Source of the DNA: Acidicapsa acidisoli
GTDB taxonomy: Bacteria > Acidobacteriota > Terriglobia > Terriglobales > Acidobacteriaceae
Reading direction: 5' to 3'
DNA length: 64,000 nucleotides
NCBI RefSeq assembly: GCF_025685625.1
Contig: NZ_JAGSYI010000002.1
Location: 124,001 to 188,000 of the forward strand
Shown: positions 1 through 8,968 of the stretch, one piece after another
How positions within the stretch are numbered: the first letter of the stretch is position 1
Layout: each line of letters begins with the position of its first letter
The notes under the pieces: generated by a model
Database searches by the model: none
Seen by the model: the letters and a program-made list of their open reading frames with translations, nothing else
Told to the model about the DNA's origin: nothing
Made by a program: the position numbers and the translations under genes

Positions 1-269
1 GTCTTGTCGTATATGCCTTGAAGCTCAGCCATATTCGCCAACCTCCAGTCGGAATGACCATCTAAACGCAGACAGTAGCAGTACTTCATGGCCTTTCTCC
101 AACTTATATCCTTACCGTTATCCTTCCCGGCCCACATCAGGCCGGTGGATGAATCAACCCAAACTGCTCGCATTTGGTTTTCCTGTGCGTCTGCGCGCTC
201 CGGTGATCGAGCAGAGACAACCACGGCAGAAGTAAGGGCGATCAGTAGAAATGTGCATTTGATTTTCAT
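1..269 (-). CDS. DUF1566 (Lcl C-terminal-like) secreted protein, 3' part cut by window start
   Basis: Reading the minus strand from the ATG at 269 gives an open frame that leaves the window after 89 codons. The first ~28 residues form a signal peptide (Lys-rich start, hydrophobic core, Ala-rich end). The rest matches the DUF1566 pattern: STGLMWAGKDNGKDISW is followed by a cysteine pair and GHSDWRLANMAEL. Such domains occur in exported, often repetitive bacterial proteins of unclear function. Only the N-terminal part of the domain is visible, so length and further domains are unknown. The family call is from motif recognition. Confidence 0.6.
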   Translation of the reverse strand, partial: MKIKCTFLLIALTSAVVVSARSPERADAQENQMRAVWVDSSTGLMWAGKDNGKDISWRKAMKYCYCLRLDGHSDWRLANMAELQGIYDK

Positions 270-482
270 TGCGACGATTTTACTTCTGCCGGTTGCGTCT
301 GTGCTTGCAGGAGAAATCAAGGTCATGTCGTGGCCTGCTCCCGCAGTCACCTTGTGCCCAATACTCCAAAACCTTTTACAGACGATGGTGTCCCCCGGCG
401 CGTCTCACAAAAGGTAAGTTTTGGGACGATCTGCGGAGTTGCTTAAAACGAGGGCTTGCGGGTCCCGAAAGTCTATCCCCAA

Positions 483-559
483 AAGCAGATTCCCTTCGGG
501 AATGACAGATAGAAAGGCAAGAGCAAAAGCAGATCCTTCGCTTTGCTCAGGATGACAAA
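483..559. repeat. Two copies of an intergenic repeat ending in 'gatgaca'
   Basis: Two related units lie 20 bp apart. One is AGCAGATTCCCTTCGGGAAT followed by GACA (483-507). The other reads AAGCAGATCCTTCGC then TTTGCTCAGGATGACAAA (527-559). A near-identical copy of the second unit is at 26785-26818. Each has a short internal palindrome. They behave as dispersed noncoding repeats. Confidence 0.6.
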
Positions 560-581
560 TCATTCGGTGCGGGCTTTTGTG

Positions 582-624
582 GTGCCCCATCCTTTCCGCA
601 AAGGCGGCGGAAAGGATGGGGCAC
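582..624. repeat. Perfect 18-bp inverted repeat (hairpin)
   Basis: The left arm GTGCCCCATCCTTTCCGC (582-599) is an exact reverse complement of 607-624, with a 7-nt loop. There is no T-run after it, so it looks like a palindromic repeat rather than an intrinsic terminator. It could fold in transcripts coming from either side. Confidence 0.7.
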
Positions 625-766
625 TTAGCTTCGGTTCGCTCAGAGATAACAGTCTGATTTATTGCGGGACCTAAAGGTCATATGAGGAAGCCGGAGGTGC
701 GTGGTATCTCCGGCTGAGTTATTTCTTGCTTTTGCGCCTGAAGGGCGCGGCTGCCTTGATGGCAAA

Positions 767-1720
767 TCACCAGCCGCGGGTTTGGAGGAGGTGTTGCTCT
801 TCTATGGCTGCTGCGGCAAGGCCCTTCATGGTGCCGGTGACTTGTTCGCTTACTTCTGCGAGGATTTTGGGGTCGTTGAAGTGGGTGGTGGCGATTACGA
901 TGGCTTTGGCGCGGGAGACGGCTTCTTCGCGCTCCTTCTGGTTGTGCTCTACGTCCAGAGGGGTGGCGCGTTCTTTCATGAAGATTCCGCTGCCTACGAA
1001 TACCGTTTCTGCGCCTAGCTGCATCATCAGGGCTGCATCGGCGGGGGTAGCGATGCCGCCGGCAGAGAAATTCGGGACGGGGAGCTTGCCGTTCTTGGCG
1101 ACCATGCGGATCAGTTCGTAGGGCGCGCCGTGCTCTTTGGCGAGATTGTAGAGCTCTTCTTCACGGGCGACGGTGAGCTGGCGGAGTTCGCGGGTGATCT
1201 GGCGCATGTGCTGGACGGCGTGGACTACGTCGCCGGTGCCTGCTTCGCCCTTGGTGCGGATCATGGCTGCGCCTTCGGCGATGCGACGCAGGGCTTCGCC
1301 GAGGTTGCGCGCTCCGCAGACGAAGGGGATGGTGAAGGCGTGCTTGTCGATGTGATGAGCTTCGTCGGCGGGGGTGAGGACTTCGCTCTCGTCGATGAAG
1401 TCGACGCCGATGGCTTCGAGGATCTGGGCTTCGGCGAAGTGACCGATGCGGGCCTTGGCCATGACCGGGATAGAGACGACGGCTTTGATCTCTTTAATGA
1501 GCTTCGGATTGGCCATGCGGGCTACGCCGCCCTCGGCGCGGATCATGGCGGGAACGCGTTCCAGGGCCATGACGGCGACTGCGCCGGATTCTTCGGCGAT
1601 GCGGGCCTGCTCGACGTTCATGACGTCCATGATGACGCCGCCCTTGAGCATCTCGGCCAAACCTACCTTGAGACGCAGGCTGGTGCTTGTAAGGCTTCCA
1701 TTATGATTCGCTTCTGCCAT
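767..1720 (-). CDS. pdxS: Pyridoxal 5'-phosphate synthase, lyase subunit PdxS
   Basis: PdxS builds PLP from ribose 5-phosphate, glyceraldehyde 3-phosphate and ammonia delivered by the glutaminase PdxT. At 317 residues it is a little longer than the usual ~295. The family TIM-barrel signature is clear: [20 protein letters not shown] near the N-terminus, [20 protein letters not shown] in the middle, [17 protein letters not shown], and the [20 protein letters not shown] phosphate-binding region. A GAGG-type ribosome site lies 7 nt before the ATG. pdxT is not next to it in this window, so the glutaminase must be encoded elsewhere. Confidence 0.95.
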   Translation of the reverse strand: MAEANHNGSLTSTSLRLKVGLAEMLKGGVIMDVMNVEQARIAEESGAVAVMALERVPAMIRAEGGVARMANPKLIKEIKAVVSIPVMAKARIGHFAEAQILEAIGVDFIDESEVLTPADEAHHIDKHAFTIPFVCGARNLGEALRRIAEGAAMIRTKGEAGTGDVVHAVQHMRQITRELRQLTVAREEELYNLAKEHGAPYELIRMVAKNGKLPVPNFSAGGIATPADAALMMQLGAETVFVGSGIFMKERATPLDVEHNQKEREEAVSRAKAIVIATTHFNDPKILAEVSEQVTGTMKGLAAAAIEEQHLLQTRGW

Positions 1721-2160
1721 TAAACTACCTCGCTTCCTTCAAAAACCTCGGCAGCCCCGGCTCGTTTTGGGCCGGATGCCGACAATTCTCATCTTTAGTC
1801 TTCAACTATCAAGTGTAGCAGCGATGTGGATGCGACGTTTGCTTTGCCGGGTTGTGGTTTTGGTGGAGCGAATGCAAGGCTTGTCTGACAAGATTCGCAG
1901 GAAAAGGATCAAGCCGAATTTGCAGCATTCGGGAAGGATTTTTTTGCGAGCTTTGCTGGCGGGTGGGTTAGAGCTACATTACTGATTCTAAGCAAGTAAA
2001 TGATGCTGGATCAGTCAGGGATGCGAACGGGGTTGTTTCGTGTGGATGAATTTAGGCTCATGGGGTTCGGCGGGGCGAATCGGCAGCGATTTTGAGTTGT
2101 AGGATTAGAAGCGGTCCGATGGTTTTTGGGGCTGCTTTTTTCGAGAGAGTGTGAGGTGGA
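1721..2160. other. Divergent intergenic region, presumed promoters
   Basis: About 440 bp separate the starts of the divergent pdxS and decarboxylase genes, so both promoters should lie here. I see no RNA gene, repeat or clear sigma-70 boxes. The reading frames inside do not look protein-like. Confidence 0.4.
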
Positions 2161-4611
2161 ATGGACGAAGGACGTTGGGTGCTGCTGATTGCCAGCGAAG
2201 TGGGTGGTACGGACTCGGTTTCGGACCGGGCGATGGAACGGCTGGTGGATGCGATCAGCAAAGAGGGATATGAGGTGGTTCGCACCTCGACGCCGGAGGA
2301 TGGTTTGTCCCTGGTCAAGAGCGATCCTTCGCACTCGGCGATTCTGCTGGACTGGGATCTGGCTGGAGAGCACCAGTTTGACGAACGCGCTGCGCTGCGG
2401 ATTATTCGCGCGGTGAGACGGCGGAACAAAAAAGTCCCAATCTTCCTGATCGCCGACCGGACGCTGGTGAGCGAGTTACCGCTGGAGGTGGTCAAGCAGG
2501 TGCATGAGTATATTCACCTGTTTGGCGATACGCCGGCGTTTATCGCAAGCCGCGTGGATTTTGCCGTGGAGCGGTACAACGAGCAGCTTTTGCCGCCGTA
2601 TTTTCGTGAGCTGAAGAAGTATAACGACCAGGGCGCGTATAGCTGGGATGCTCCGGGACACATGGGTGGCGTGGCGTTTCTGAAGCACCCGGTCGGCATG
2701 GAGTTCCACAAATTCTTTGGCGAGAACATCATGCGCTCGGATCTGGGGATTTCGACTTCGCCGCTGGGGTCGTGGCTGGATCATATCGGGCCTCCGGGCG
2801 AGTCGGAGCGGAACGCGGCACGGATCTTTGGAGCGGACTGGACGTTTTATGTGCTGGGTGGTTCGTCGACTTCGAACCAGATCGTCGGACACGGGGTTAT
2901 TGGGCAGGACGACCTTGTCATCATCGACGCGAATTGCCATAAGTCGATTTGCCACTCGCTGACGGTCACCGGAGCGCGGCCGGTTTATCTCACACCGACG
3001 CGCAATGGCTACGGGATGATCGGGCTGGTGCCGCTGAAGCGATTCAGCCCGGAAACTATCAAGGAACTGATTGCGAAGAGCCCGTTTTCCGCCGGGGCTG
3101 TTTCGCAGGAGGCTACTTATGCGGCGGTGACTAACTCGACGTATGACGGGTTATGTTACGACGTGAATCGCGTGGTAAGTGAGTTATCGCAGAGCGTGCC
3201 GCGGATTCACTTTGACGAAGCGTGGTATGCGTATGCCAAGTTTCATCCCATCTATCGCGGGCGTTTTGCGATGGATGTTCCGGATGAGATTCCGAACCGG
3301 CCGGCGCTGTTTGCGGTGCAGTCGACGCACAAGATGCTGGCTGCGTTTTCGATGGCGTCGATGGTGCATATCAAGCTCAGTCCGCGTGCGCCGCTGGATT
3401 TTGATCAGTTCAATGAATCGTTCATGATGCATGGCACGACTTCGCCGTTTTATCCGCTGATTGCTTCGCTGGATGTGGCGGCGGCGATGATGGACGAGCC
3501 TGCGGGGCCGACGCTGATGGCGGAGACGATCTTTGACGCGATCAGCTTCCGCAAGGCAATGTCGTCGATTGCGCACAGGTTGCGCGCGCTTGAGGATGGG
3601 GATGGCTGGTTCTTCCGGCTCTTTCAGCCGGACAAGGTCGAGGACCCGGTCGATGGGCAGCGGTATCTGTTTGAGGATGCGCCGGATGAATTGCTGGCTC
3701 TGAATTCAAGCTGCTGGACGCTGAAGCCTGGAGACGACTGGCATGGCTATCAGGATGAGGATGTCGAAGACGACTACTGCATGCTGGACCCGACGAAGGT
3801 CACGATCCTGATGCCGGGCGTGAATGCGCAGGGCGTGGTCGCGGAATGGGGCATTCCAGCGGCGATTCTGACGGAGTTTCTGGATGCGCGGCGGGTTGAG
3901 ATTGCACGCACCGGAGATTACACCGTTCTGGTGCTGTTTTCGGTGGGAACCAGCAAGGGCAAGTGGGGAAGTTTGCTGGAGAATCTCTTCGAATTCAAGA
4001 GGCTGTACGATACCGAGGCGACGCTCAGCGAGGCGCTGCCGGATCTGGTTGAGAAGTATCCGTTGAAGTACCGGAATGTAACGCTCAAGGAACTTAGCGA
4101 CGAGATGCACGCGGCCATGGTGGAACTGCGGCTGAGTGCGCTTGAGGGTGAGGCTTGCGAGCTGGATACGCAGGAGGTTTTGACGCCCGCGCAGACGTAT
4201 CAGAAGCTGCTAAGGAACGGCACGGAAAAGGTCAAGTTCACGGAGATGGCCGGGCGGATTGCGGGAGTGATGCTGGTGCCGTATCCGCCAGGGATTCCGG
4301 TGTGCATGCCGGGTGAGCGGCTGGGTGGGCAGGACAGTCCTGTGATCAAGCTGATTCTGGCGCTTGAGGAGTTTGGCAAGCGGTTCCCTGGGTTTGAGCG
4401 CGAGGTGCATGGGATCGAGGTAGACGCGCAGGGGGATTACTGGATGCGCGCGGTGATCGAAGTCGTAGAGACGAATGGGAAGCGGTCGAATGGAAAGAAT
4501 CGGCCGCCGAGTTCGGCTCCGCCGGTGAAGCGGAAGCGGAAAGCCGGTGCGAAGTCGACCACAGGTTCTCTATCGCGTGATTCGGAGAGCAAGCCGCTGA
4601 CTTCAGGGTGA
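2161..4611 (+). CDS. PLP-dependent Orn/Lys/Arg decarboxylase, class I
   Basis: An 816-residue member of the fold-type I basic amino-acid decarboxylases (AdiA/CadA/LdcI type). These convert arginine, lysine or ornithine to the amine and serve acid resistance or polyamine supply. The N-terminal ~130 residues form the response-regulator-like wing domain (LLDWDLAGE). The PLP domain follows, with GHMGG, LGGSSTSNQIV and FDEAWYAYAKFHP, and the Schiff-base lysine in QSTHKMLAAFS (about K391). The C-terminal domain carries PYPPGIPVCMPGE. The last ~35 residues are a basic, low-complexity tail (VKRKRKAGAKS). Which amino acid is the substrate cannot be read from the sequence. The start is preceded by GAGGTGGA. 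Confidence 0.92.
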   Translation: MDEGRWVLLIASEVGGTDSVSDRAMERLVDAISKEGYEVVRTSTPEDGLSLVKSDPSHSAILLDWDLAGEHQFDERAALRIIRAVRRRNKKVPIFLIADRTLVSELPLEVVKQVHEYIHLFGDTPAFIASRVDFAVERYNEQLLPPYFRELKKYNDQGAYSWDAPGHMGGVAFLKHPVGMEFHKFFGENIMRSDLGISTSPLGSWLDHIGPPGESERNAARIFGADWTFYVLGGSSTSNQIVGHGVIGQDDLVIIDANCHKSICHSLTVTGARPVYLTPTRNGYGMIGLVPLKRFSPETIKELIAKSPFSAGAVSQEATYAAVTNSTYDGLCYDVNRVVSELSQSVPRIHFDEAWYAYAKFHPIYRGRFAMDVPDEIPNRPALFAVQSTHKMLAAFSMASMVHIKLSPRAPLDFDQFNESFMMHGTTSPFYPLIASLDVAAAMMDEPAGPTLMAETIFDAISFRKAMSSIAHRLRALEDGDGWFFRLFQPDKVEDPVDGQRYLFEDAPDELLALNSSCWTLKPGDDWHGYQDEDVEDDYCMLDPTKVTILMPGVNAQGVVAEWGIPAAILTEFLDARRVEIARTGDYTVLVLFSVGTSKGKWGSLLENLFEFKRLYDTEATLSEALPDLVEKYPLKYRNVTLKELSDEMHAAMVELRLSALEGEACELDTQEVLTPAQTYQKLLRNGTEKVKFTEMAGRIAGVMLVPYPPGIPVCMPGERLGGQDSPVIKLILALEEFGKRFPGFEREVHGIEVDAQGDYWMRAVIEVVETNGKRSNGKNRPPSSAPPVKRKRKAGAKSTTGSLSRDSESKPLTSG

Positions 4612-4656
4612 GCCAGCCACTCCGGGGAATCTTGCGGCTTCGGTGCATAAATTTTC

Positions 4657-4701
4657 TTGACGCTGGGCATGATTAGAATCACAATGTAGTTCTAATCATG
4701 C
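4657..4701 (+). promoter_or_regulatory. padR promoter with 12-bp palindromic operator, probably leaderless
   Basis: TTGACG (4657-4662) and CACAAT (4680-4685) are 17 bp apart, which would place transcription start a few bases from the ATG at 4698. A perfect inverted repeat, gcatgattagaa (4667-4678) and ttctaatcatgc (4690-4701), brackets the -10 box and includes the start codon. This fits an autoregulatory PadR operator. Boxes and palindrome are seen directly; function is inferred. Confidence 0.55.
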
Positions 4702-5039
4702 TTGGCGAATTTGAGTACCTGATTCTTTCGGCGGCGGCGAACCTGGGCGAAGAGGCCTATGGGGCGGCGATGCGTGCGGCGATTGAGACGACGGCGGGGC
4801 GGACTTGCTCGTTGGGCGCGCTTTACACGACACTCGACCGGTTGGAGACAAAAGGCCTGGTGGAGACATGGATGGGCGAGCCTACGCAGCAGCGCGGCGG
4901 ACGCGCACGCCGCATGGTGCGGGTAACGAGCGAGGGCAGCCGGGCAGCGCGTGAGTTCTATGATGCTGTGACACGGATGAGCCGCGGGACGGCCTGGGCC
5001 GATGGCCGAACCGGAGAACTGCCGGGAGATCTGGCGTGA
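4698..5039 (+). CDS. PadR-family transcriptional regulator
   Basis: A 113-residue winged-helix protein of the compact PadR subfamily. The helix-turn-helix region includes LGEFEYLILSAAANLGEEAY at the start, the conserved CSLGALYTTLDRLETKGLV, and the wing GGRARRMVRVTSEG. Members usually repress a neighbouring transporter or membrane-protein gene and dissociate on ligand or stress. The stop overlaps the next gene's GTG start by 4 bp, indicating translational coupling. No ribosome-binding site precedes the ATG, in keeping with a leaderless message. Binding to the palindrome over its own start is a reasonable expectation. Confidence 0.88.
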   Translation: MLGEFEYLILSAAANLGEEAYGAAMRAAIETTAGRTCSLGALYTTLDRLETKGLVETWMGEPTQQRGGRARRMVRVTSEGSRAAREFYDAVTRMSRGTAWADGRTGELPGDLA

Positions 5040-5707
5040 CGGGCGCGGGCTGGTACTGCGTCGAGGCCGCAGCCGGCATACTGGGCGCGCTCGATCGTGA
5101 GGCCGTACTGGGAGATCTTGCGGAGTCGGACTGCGGTGCTTTGCGTGCACTTTGGGATGTGCTGGGGCTGGCAGCGCGGCGACATCTGGAGCTTTGGGTG
5201 AATTGGCGTCCGTGGGCTGCGAGTTTTGGCCTTGCGCTGCCCGCAAGCCTGTTTCTCATGGGCTGCTCCGTCGCTGCGAGCCGGGGGTTCGACGGTCTGT
5301 TGGACCGACCGGTCACGGCGTCGCTGCTTGGAATATCCCTTTTGAGAATGCTTTTATTATTCTGCTGGGGGTGGATGGCGGGGTTTGCCGCTGGCGCCGT
5401 CTCCCGGCGTACGTTGTGGGCTAGCGCACTAGCGTGCGCTGCGCCTTGCCTCATTTGCCTATCGGAATGGCCAGGGAATTGGGTTTCGGGGCTGCGGCTG
5501 CTGCTGTTTCTGGCGCCTGCCCTATGGGGCGTATGGCGTGGACGGCAGAAGCAACAGCTCGAATCGGGGTGGGCGACCTTTCTGGCTGCGACAGGGATGC
5601 TCGTCCCGCTGATGTGGGACAAGGGTGGCGGCCTTTACGGCCTGGGGCTGCTGTGGCCAGGCTGGTTTCTGGTAGCAACGGCTCGACGCAGGGGCAAGCC
5701 AGCTTAA
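5036..5707 (+). CDS. Multi-pass membrane protein co-transcribed with padR
   Basis: A 223-residue protein with a short soluble N-terminus (about residues 1-60: an acidic stretch with LGDLAESDCGALRALWDVLG) and then about five hydrophobic segments. It starts at a GTG that overlaps the padR stop. I do not recognise a named family. In acidobacteria, PadR regulators are often followed by such membrane proteins, and the overlap makes this the likely regulatory partner or target. No catalytic or transport motif is visible. Confidence 0.7.
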   Translation: MTGAGWYCVEAAAGILGALDREAVLGDLAESDCGALRALWDVLGLAARRHLELWVNWRPWAASFGLALPASLFLMGCSVAASRGFDGLLDRPVTASLLGISLLRMLLLFCWGWMAGFAAGAVSRRTLWASALACAAPCLICLSEWPGNWVSGLRLLLFLAPALWGVWRGRQKQQLESGWATFLAATGMLVPLMWDKGGGLYGLGLLWPGWFLVATARRRGKPA

Positions 5708-5736
5708 ACGACAAAATCGAACGGAGGGCAAGGACC

Positions 5737-6840
5737 ATGGGATTCATGGGATATCGCATACGTGTGTTTGCCGTGGCGCTGGTATTGGGAACAGCGTTGC
5801 TGGGGGCAAAGCAGCTCCATGCGGCTGAGAGCGGCGGCCAGGTGGTAGTGCGCGAGTTGCGCGGCGAAAGCCTGACGCACAGCCTGATCGGCACCAATCC
5901 TGTGCGGCGGCTGGCGGTCTATCTGCCTGCCGGATATGAAGGATCTGCGAGGCGGTATCCAGTCCTTTACTACTTGCAGAATCCGCTTTCGGAATTCAGC
6001 TCATCGTTTTACGAACATGAGGCGCGAGCGGTGCTTGATCGGGCGACGGAGCCGGGAGGGATTGGGCCGTTTGTCATGGTCGCGGTTGATATGGCGACGC
6101 CGTTTGGCTGTTCGTGGTACGTAAATTCACCGGTAACGGGCAACTGGGAAGACTTCATGATGCAGGAGGTGGTGCCGTATGTGGACGCGAATTTTCGGAC
6201 GCTGCCGACGCGCGACTCACGCGGTATCTTCGGAGATTTTATGGGCGGGTATGGAGCGATTCGATTTGGCATGACACATCCGGAGGTCTTCGGGGCGGTG
6301 TATGCGCTGCATCCCGTTGGGACGGGGTCGGGGATCTACACGATGTATTCGCGGCCGGATTGGGAGAAGCTGGCCAGGATCAAATCCACCGATGAGTTGT
6401 CGAAGGAAGTCTGGGCCAATATTTTCCTTAGTATCTTTCAGGCCAGCGTGCCGGATGTGGACAAGCCGCCCCTGTATATCGACTTACAGGCTCATAAGAC
6501 CGGTGATGCGCTGGAGATCGATAGTGCGGTTACGGAACGGCTGCGGGATGACTTTCTGCTGGAGACGATGATTGGCAAGTACGCGGATAATCTGAAATCG
6601 CTGCGCGGATTCCGGTTCGACTGGGCGCGGAATGATGGAAACCAGGATCACGTGTACGCGAACCAGGCGTTTACTCACAAGCTGAATGAGTTTGGGATTG
6701 CTCATGAGGCGGAGGAGTACAACGGGGTCTGGGGCAGTGGTAACTGGAGCACGGATGGACGCGTGGCGACGGAGGTGTTGCCGTTCTTTCAGAGGAGTCT
6801 GGTGTTTGAGACCAGCGTGAAGACCGGTGGTGCGGATTAA
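5737..6840 (+). CDS. Secreted esterase-fold protein (putative esterase/EstD-like) with missing nucleophile
   Basis: A 367-residue alpha/beta-hydrolase of the 'putative esterase' group (feruloyl esterase/S-formylglutathione hydrolase-like). I chose the ATG at 5737 because a GGAGGG site precedes it and a signal peptide follows (residues 1-30, ending LHAAES). The frame is open further upstream but only over the preceding gene. The fold is recognisable from YPVLYYLQNPL and the nucleophile elbow, but the elbow reads GDFMGGYGAI, with Phe168 where the family has Ser (GxSxGG). The codon is TTT, one base from a serine codon. It may therefore be inactive or a binding protein. It converges with recQ, with a 4-bp overlap. 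Confidence 0.8.
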   Translation: MGFMGYRIRVFAVALVLGTALLGAKQLHAAESGGQVVVRELRGESLTHSLIGTNPVRRLAVYLPAGYEGSARRYPVLYYLQNPLSEFSSSFYEHEARAVLDRATEPGGIGPFVMVAVDMATPFGCSWYVNSPVTGNWEDFMMQEVVPYVDANFRTLPTRDSRGIFGDFMGGYGAIRFGMTHPEVFGAVYALHPVGTGSGIYTMYSRPDWEKLARIKSTDELSKEVWANIFLSIFQASVPDVDKPPLYIDLQAHKTGDALEIDSAVTERLRDDFLLETMIGKYADNLKSLRGFRFDWARNDGNQDHVYANQAFTHKLNEFGIAHEAEEYNGVWGSGNWSTDGRVATEVLPFFQRSLVFETSVKTGGAD

Positions 6841-8918
6841 GGGATGAATTCCGCCCGGTTGCAGATTTCGAGGATTTGGGGGCCGTATTTTTCTACTTTT
6901 GCGGGGCCCATGCCGGAGATTTCCTGGAGTTGATTGGGAGTGGTGGGATGAGCGTGGGCGATGGCGTGGAGGGTGCGGTCGTGAAGGACAACGAAGGGCG
7001 GCATCCCAAGCTTTTTTGCAATGGCGGTGCGCCAGCCTTTGAGGGCTTGTTCGAGTTCCTGGGCTGCGGGGCTTAGCTCGACCGGCGGTGGTGTTGCTGA
7101 TGGCGCTGTTTTCTTCTTTGCCGGCTTCCGGTCGGAGGCAAAAGATAGCGAGCCGTTCTTTTTATTGGATCGTCCGTCGTCGAGCATTTGCAGGTTGAGC
7201 GCGGTTCCTTCTTCGCATTGCTCGCCTTCCGCAGTCAGGATGGCCTTTCTATAGAGGATGGTTTCGCCGTCTTTGACCCATTCGGCGTCTTCTACGGCGA
7301 TCAGGCCAGCTTTGGCCAGCGCTGACAGATAAGTGTCCAATTCTTTGCGGCTCAGATTGCCGGGGAGGTCTTTGAGGAGACGGCCGAGGGATTTGCCCTG
7401 GGTGTTGCGCAGGCAGTCGAGGATTGCGTGGAGTGTGGCTTGCTCGGCGCGGGACGGGGCGCGGTAGTTTTGCGCTGAGCTGTCGGAGGGGCTGCAGAAA
7501 TCGCAGAGGCCGCAACGGGTCTGGCCGTCTTTGAGGTCGCCGAAGTGGAGGACAAGCGCGGCCATGCGGCACTGGTGGCCGTCGACGTACTTCTGGACCA
7601 GTTCGAGCTGGTTGCGGCGGTAGTCGGATTGGCGGGTGTAGGGGGCGGTCCATCGAGCTTCGCCGCGCGTGGCGTTGTTGTTGTAATCGACCATTGCGCC
7701 GCCGTGGATGAAGAGCTTTTCGATGGCTTTGGAGAAGGTTTCTTCGTCGAGGCTCAGTGCGGCGCGGATTTCGTCGAGGGGTTGCGGCTCGGCGCTGAGG
7801 ACTTTGTAGACCTGATGCATGGTGTCGATGGGCGGGTAGTCGCGCTTGAGGAAGAAATCGTGCGTCCGCTGGTCGGCGTAGGAGTGCATGAGGATGGCGC
7901 GGCTGGGTTTGCCATCGCGTCCGGCGCGGCCGATCTCTTGGTAATAGCCTTCGAGGGTGCTTGGGAGTGCGGCGTGGATAACGGTTCGTACATCAGCTTT
8001 GTCAATGCCCATTCCGAAAGCGATGGTGGCGACGACGCAATCGAGCTGGCCGGATTGAAAGGTCTGCTGGACGTTTTCCCGTATTTCTGAGGGAAGGCCG
8101 GCGTGGTAGGCCGCAGTCGGGCAGACCTGGCTCAGCTGGGCGGCGAGTTCTTCGGACTTTTTGCGTGCGGGGGCGTAGACGATGGCTGGGCGGCGCGCTG
8201 GGTCTTTCAGTAGCTCGCAGATCAGGTCGCCGCGCATGGGCATGGGAACTTCGGTGACTTCGATGGCGAGATTGCTGCGCCGGAAGCCGTGGATGAACTT
8301 CTTCGCCTTTTCGAGGCCGAGCTGGGTGAGGATGTCGCGTTGCACGGCTGGAGTTGCCGTGGCGGTGAGAGCGACGACTGGCGCAGGGCGCAAGGCGGGC
8401 AGGTATTGGCCCAACATGCGATAGTCGGGGCGGAAGTCGTGGCCCCATTGCGAGATGCAGTGAGCTTCGTCGATGGCGATGAGGGCGGGCTTGCGCTTGG
8501 CCAGCATTTCGGGAAAGCCGGGGACGCGGAGGCGTTCGGGGGCGATGAAGAGGAACTGGAGCGAGCCGTTGAGGTAGTCGACGCAGGCCTGCCGGCTGAC
8601 GGCGCGGTCTAATCCCGAATGAATGCGGGCGACGGAGAATTCGAGGGCGGTCAGTTTGGCGCACTGATCTTCGATGAGTGCGATGAGTGGACTGACGACG
8701 AGGGCTGTTCCTCCGCGAGCGATGGCGGGGAGCTGGTAGCAGAGGGACTTGCCGGCGCCAGTGGGCATGACGAGGAGTAGATCTTCGCCGTCGACGGCGG
8801 CGCGGCAGACTGCTTCCTGGTTGGCGCGGAAGGAAGAAAAACCGAAGGCGCGGCGGAGCAACTCTGTCAGCGAGGGGAAATCCGCTGTTTTTGGGATGGG
8901 AAGAACTCCGGCGACCAT
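6837..8918 (-). CDS. recQ: ATP-dependent DNA helicase RecQ
   Basis: RecQ unwinds DNA 3' to 5' in recombination and fork repair. The 693-residue protein has the full architecture. Walker A is MPTGAGKSLCYQLPA and the DEAH box is IDEAHCISQWGHDFRPDYR. Motif VI is YYQEIGRAGRDGKPSRAI. The RQC zinc cluster has C-x(n)-CGLCDFC around QTRCGLCDFC. An HRDC domain lies at the C-terminus (about residues 610-690, LHAIAHAHPTTPNQLQEISG). A Lys/Ala-rich linker (residues ~560-600, KKNGSLSF, KPAKKKTAP) precedes HRDC. It lies 50 bp downstream of the exosortase gene on the same strand. Confidence 0.95.
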   Translation of the reverse strand: MVAGVLPIPKTADFPSLTELLRRAFGFSSFRANQEAVCRAAVDGEDLLLVMPTGAGKSLCYQLPAIARGGTALVVSPLIALIEDQCAKLTALEFSVARIHSGLDRAVSRQACVDYLNGSLQFLFIAPERLRVPGFPEMLAKRKPALIAIDEAHCISQWGHDFRPDYRMLGQYLPALRPAPVVALTATATPAVQRDILTQLGLEKAKKFIHGFRRSNLAIEVTEVPMPMRGDLICELLKDPARRPAIVYAPARKKSEELAAQLSQVCPTAAYHAGLPSEIRENVQQTFQSGQLDCVVATIAFGMGIDKADVRTVIHAALPSTLEGYYQEIGRAGRDGKPSRAILMHSYADQRTHDFFLKRDYPPIDTMHQVYKVLSAEPQPLDEIRAALSLDEETFSKAIEKLFIHGGAMVDYNNNATRGEARWTAPYTRQSDYRRNQLELVQKYVDGHQCRMAALVLHFGDLKDGQTRCGLCDFCSPSDSSAQNYRAPSRAEQATLHAILDCLRNTQGKSLGRLLKDLPGNLSRKELDTYLSALAKAGLIAVEDAEWVKDGETILYRKAILTAEGEQCEEGTALNLQMLDDGRSNKKNGSLSFASDRKPAKKKTAPSATPPPVELSPAAQELEQALKGWRTAIAKKLGMPPFVVLHDRTLHAIAHAHPTTPNQLQEISGMGPAKVEKYGPQILEICNRAEFIP

Positions 8919-8968
8919 TGCTTCATTCTATTTGCTGGCGTGCCGTTGATTCAGCCCCGGAACCAGCG

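Larger units (their letters stand above)
270..766. other. Intergenic stretch with dispersed repeats, no convincing gene
   Basis: Nearly 500 bp between the DUF1566 gene and the end of pdxS. I see no frame with a credible start and protein-like composition. It holds two repeat units and a perfect hairpin, listed separately. The remainder shows nothing I can name. Confidence 0.5.
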
